Source: Modestobacter sp. (GTDB taxonomy: Bacteria > Actinomycetota > Actinomycetes > Mycobacteriales > Geodermatophilaceae). From it: DNA of 6,546 nt. Each line of letters opens with the position of its first letter. The first letter of the stretch is position 1. A program made the translations under genes and the position numbers. Positions 5,985 to 6,546 of this stretch are shown here, in pieces. The notes beneath the pieces were generated by a model. That model had not been told where the DNA came from, ran no database searches, and saw nothing but the letters and a program-made list of their open reading frames with translations. The stretch spans positions 1 to 6,546 of the forward strand of contig JAOPUQ010000389.1 of assembly GCA_025963425.1 (NCBI GenBank), given 5' to 3'.

Positions 5985-6187
5985 GTGCCCCATGACGTCG
6001 ACGAGCAGCTGCGGATGACCGCCGAGGTGGTCGGGGAGAACCTGCGGCACGGTGACCAGGTCGCCCAGCCTGCCCGATCGACCACCTCGCCGGGTTCCGG
6101 CACCACGGCACCTACGACGGGTGGGGCGGCTTCCTCGTCGCCGCCGAGCCGGGGACCGATCAGCCCGGGGACCACGCATCGCACTGA
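5985..6187 (+). pseudogene. Broken rraB-like gene (RNase E inhibitor family), frameshifted and internally deleted
   Basis: RraB proteins bind RNase E and modulate mRNA decay. From the only upstream start in this frame, the GTG at 5985, the frame reads VPHDVDEQLRMTAEVVGENL and then RHGDQVAQP, resembling the RraB N-terminus (E. coli has an EQREETRLIIEELLEDG stretch). At about 6071 the frame must shift: one base added after CAGCCT gives QPRPIDHLAGF, matching the family's IEHHLS region. The shifted frame continues HHGTYDGWGGFLVAAEPG to the TGA at 6185, resembling the E. coli C-terminus EYDGWGTYF plus acidic tail. Only about four residues separate the two conserved blocks, where E. coli RraB has roughly 70, so the middle appears deleted. 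Family positions are from memory, not an alignment. A sequencing error could explain the shift but not the deletion. No ribosome binding site is evident. Confidence 0.55.
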
Positions 6188-6215
6188 CCGAGCAGTCAGC
6201 CCCCGGACCGCTCGG
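6188..6215. terminator. Short hairpin between the rraB remnant and the small minus-strand ORF
   Basis: CCGAGC (6188-6193) pairs with GCTCGG (6210-6215) around a 16-base loop. It directly follows the remnant's TGA (6185-6187) and spans the stop codon of the 29-codon minus-strand ORF (6196-6198). It could end transcription from either side. The stem is only six pairs with no T-tract, so chance is possible. Confidence 0.3.
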
Positions 6216-6285
6216 CGGGGGACGGCGCGGGGATGCGGAACTCGACGCCGTGCAACAGCTCGGGCACCGGCCCCGACGCTGACAT
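6196..6285 (-). CDS. Possible 29-residue small protein or truncated gene start
   Basis: An ATG at 6285-6283 on the minus strand is preceded by GGAGG with a six-base spacer, among the best ribosome binding sites in the window. The ORF begins MSASGPVPELLHGVEFRI and ends in a Pro/Ala/Ser/Gly-rich stretch at a TGA at 6198-6196. I recognise no family. It might be a genuine small protein, or the surviving 5' end of a gene whose remainder was lost with the neighbouring rraB decay. It diverges from rpsP and shares that upstream region. No promoter is clear on its strand. The evidence is the initiation site alone. Confidence 0.3.
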   Translation of the reverse strand: MSASGPVPELLHGVEFRIPAPSPAERSGG

Positions 6286-6304
6286 GGGGGACCTCCGGGT
6301 CGTC

Positions 6305-6313
6305 TGGCATGAT
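6305..6313 (+). promoter_or_regulatory. Candidate extended -10 promoter for rpsP
   Basis: TGGCATGAT contains a TGn extension and CATGAT, which matches TATAAT at four of six positions. Transcription would start near 6320 and give a leader of about 124 bases before rpsP. CTGACA at 6279-6284 matches the -35 consensus at five of six positions, but its 23-bp spacing is too long for an ordinary sigma factor, so the extended -10 would have to suffice. Confidence 0.4.
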
Positions 6314-6349
6314 GGGGGGTCGAACACGGCGGTGGGCGGCCCTCTCACC

Positions 6350-6410
6350 GTTGCCGTCCGTGTCCCTCGCTCCGCCCCGGCGTGCCCCACGCGTCCGTCC
6401 GGCGGGCAAC
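6350..6410 (+). other. Structured region in the rpsP 5' leader
   Basis: GTTGCC (6350-6355) pairs with GGCAAC (6405-6410). With G6404 bulged, three further pairs extend it (6356-6358 with 6401-6403). Inside lies a perfect small hairpin, GCGTG-CCC-CACGC (6380-6392). The structure occupies the second half of the proposed leader and ends 33 bases before the rpsP GTG. Ribosomal protein genes often have leaders that bind their own product, but no known leader class is recognised here. Function is inference and the fold was not computed. Confidence 0.3.
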
Positions 6411-6443
6411 ACCGATCTCAGTTCGAGGAGTACACCACCCACC

Positions 6444-6546
6444 GTGGCCACCAAGATCAAGCTCATGCGACTGGGCAAGATGCGCGCGCCGTACTACCGC
6501 ATCGTCGTCGCCGACGCCCGCACCAAGCGGGACGGCCGGTCGATCG
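6444..6546 (+). CDS. rpsP: 30S ribosomal protein S16, N-terminal part, partial
   Basis: The gene starts at the GTG at 6444 and runs off the window after 34 codons. The visible protein starts MATKIKLMRLGKMRAPYYRI and continues VVADARTKRDGRSI, the highly conserved S16 N-terminus (KIKLxRLGK, Y-R-I-V-V-A-D-A-R, RDGR). S16 binds 16S rRNA in the body of the small subunit and helps its assembly. GAGGAG at 6425-6430 is the likely ribosome binding site, although its 13-base spacing is long; no in-frame start lies closer. rpsP usually heads a cluster with a KH-domain protein, rimM, trmD and rplS in actinobacteria, so those genes are expected beyond the window. It is probably transcribed from its own promoter near 6305-6313. 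Confidence 0.96.
   Translation, partial: MATKIKLMRLGKMRAPYYRIVVADARTKRDGRSI

Noticed and set aside
5906..6478. A 190-residue minus-strand open frame covering the proS end, the rraB remnant and the rpsP start
   Set aside because: It overlaps rpsP and proS, has no family motifs, and reads as shadow sequence.

Overview
The window is about 6.5 kb of very GC-rich DNA with GTG starts, 4-base GTGA gene overlaps and GC-ended codons. It comes from a high-GC actinobacterium. The order ffh > amidohydrolase > ... > rpsP is the actinobacterial ffh-rpsP neighbourhood (as recalled, M. tuberculosis has ffh, the amidohydrolase-like Rv2915c and then rpsP a few genes on). Protein style suggests a Geodermatophilaceae-like genus (Blastococcus, Geodermatophilus, Modestobacter), but that placement is a guess. 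All calls come from reading the sequence; no search was run.

Layout. (1) 1-1246, plus strand: the last 50 codons of ffh (signal recognition particle GTPase), overlapping by GTGA a 364-residue metal-dependent amidohydrolase. A two-part hairpin (1261-1295) lies in the convergent gap after it. (2) 1358-3315, minus strand: a two-component operon, OmpR/PhoB-type response regulator then sensor histidine kinase, also joined by a GTGA overlap. (3) 3316-3448: a divergent intergenic region with three CTT-centred direct repeats at exactly 11-bp spacing, the usual geometry of an OmpR/PhoB-family operator, and a possible leaderless promoter for the regulator. (4) 3449-4069, plus strand: an exported or membrane-anchored 206-residue protein of unknown function with two cysteines and a His/Asp/Gly-rich tail made of a duplicated 16-residue unit. 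(5) 4091-4149: a strong stem-loop, then a likely leaderless proS (4177-5925), prolyl-tRNA synthetase with the bacterial editing insertion. (6) 5926-6443: 518 bases without an intact gene. They hold a stem-loop just after proS, a broken rraB-like gene (RNase E inhibitor family) with a one-base frameshift and an apparent internal deletion, a possible 29-codon minus-strand ORF with a good ribosome binding site, and a probable promoter plus structured leader for rpsP. (7) 6444-6546: the first 34 codons of rpsP (ribosomal protein S16).

How the parts fit. ffh, proS and rpsP are housekeeping genes for protein targeting and synthesis. Set between them is a self-contained envelope-sensing module: kinase, regulator and a divergently transcribed exported protein, with a repeat-type operator between them. 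The simplest reading is that the kinase senses an extracytoplasmic signal, the regulator binds the 11-bp repeats, and the exported protein is a target and perhaps a signal-binding or feedback partner. This module and the decayed rraB are the least ordinary parts of the window.
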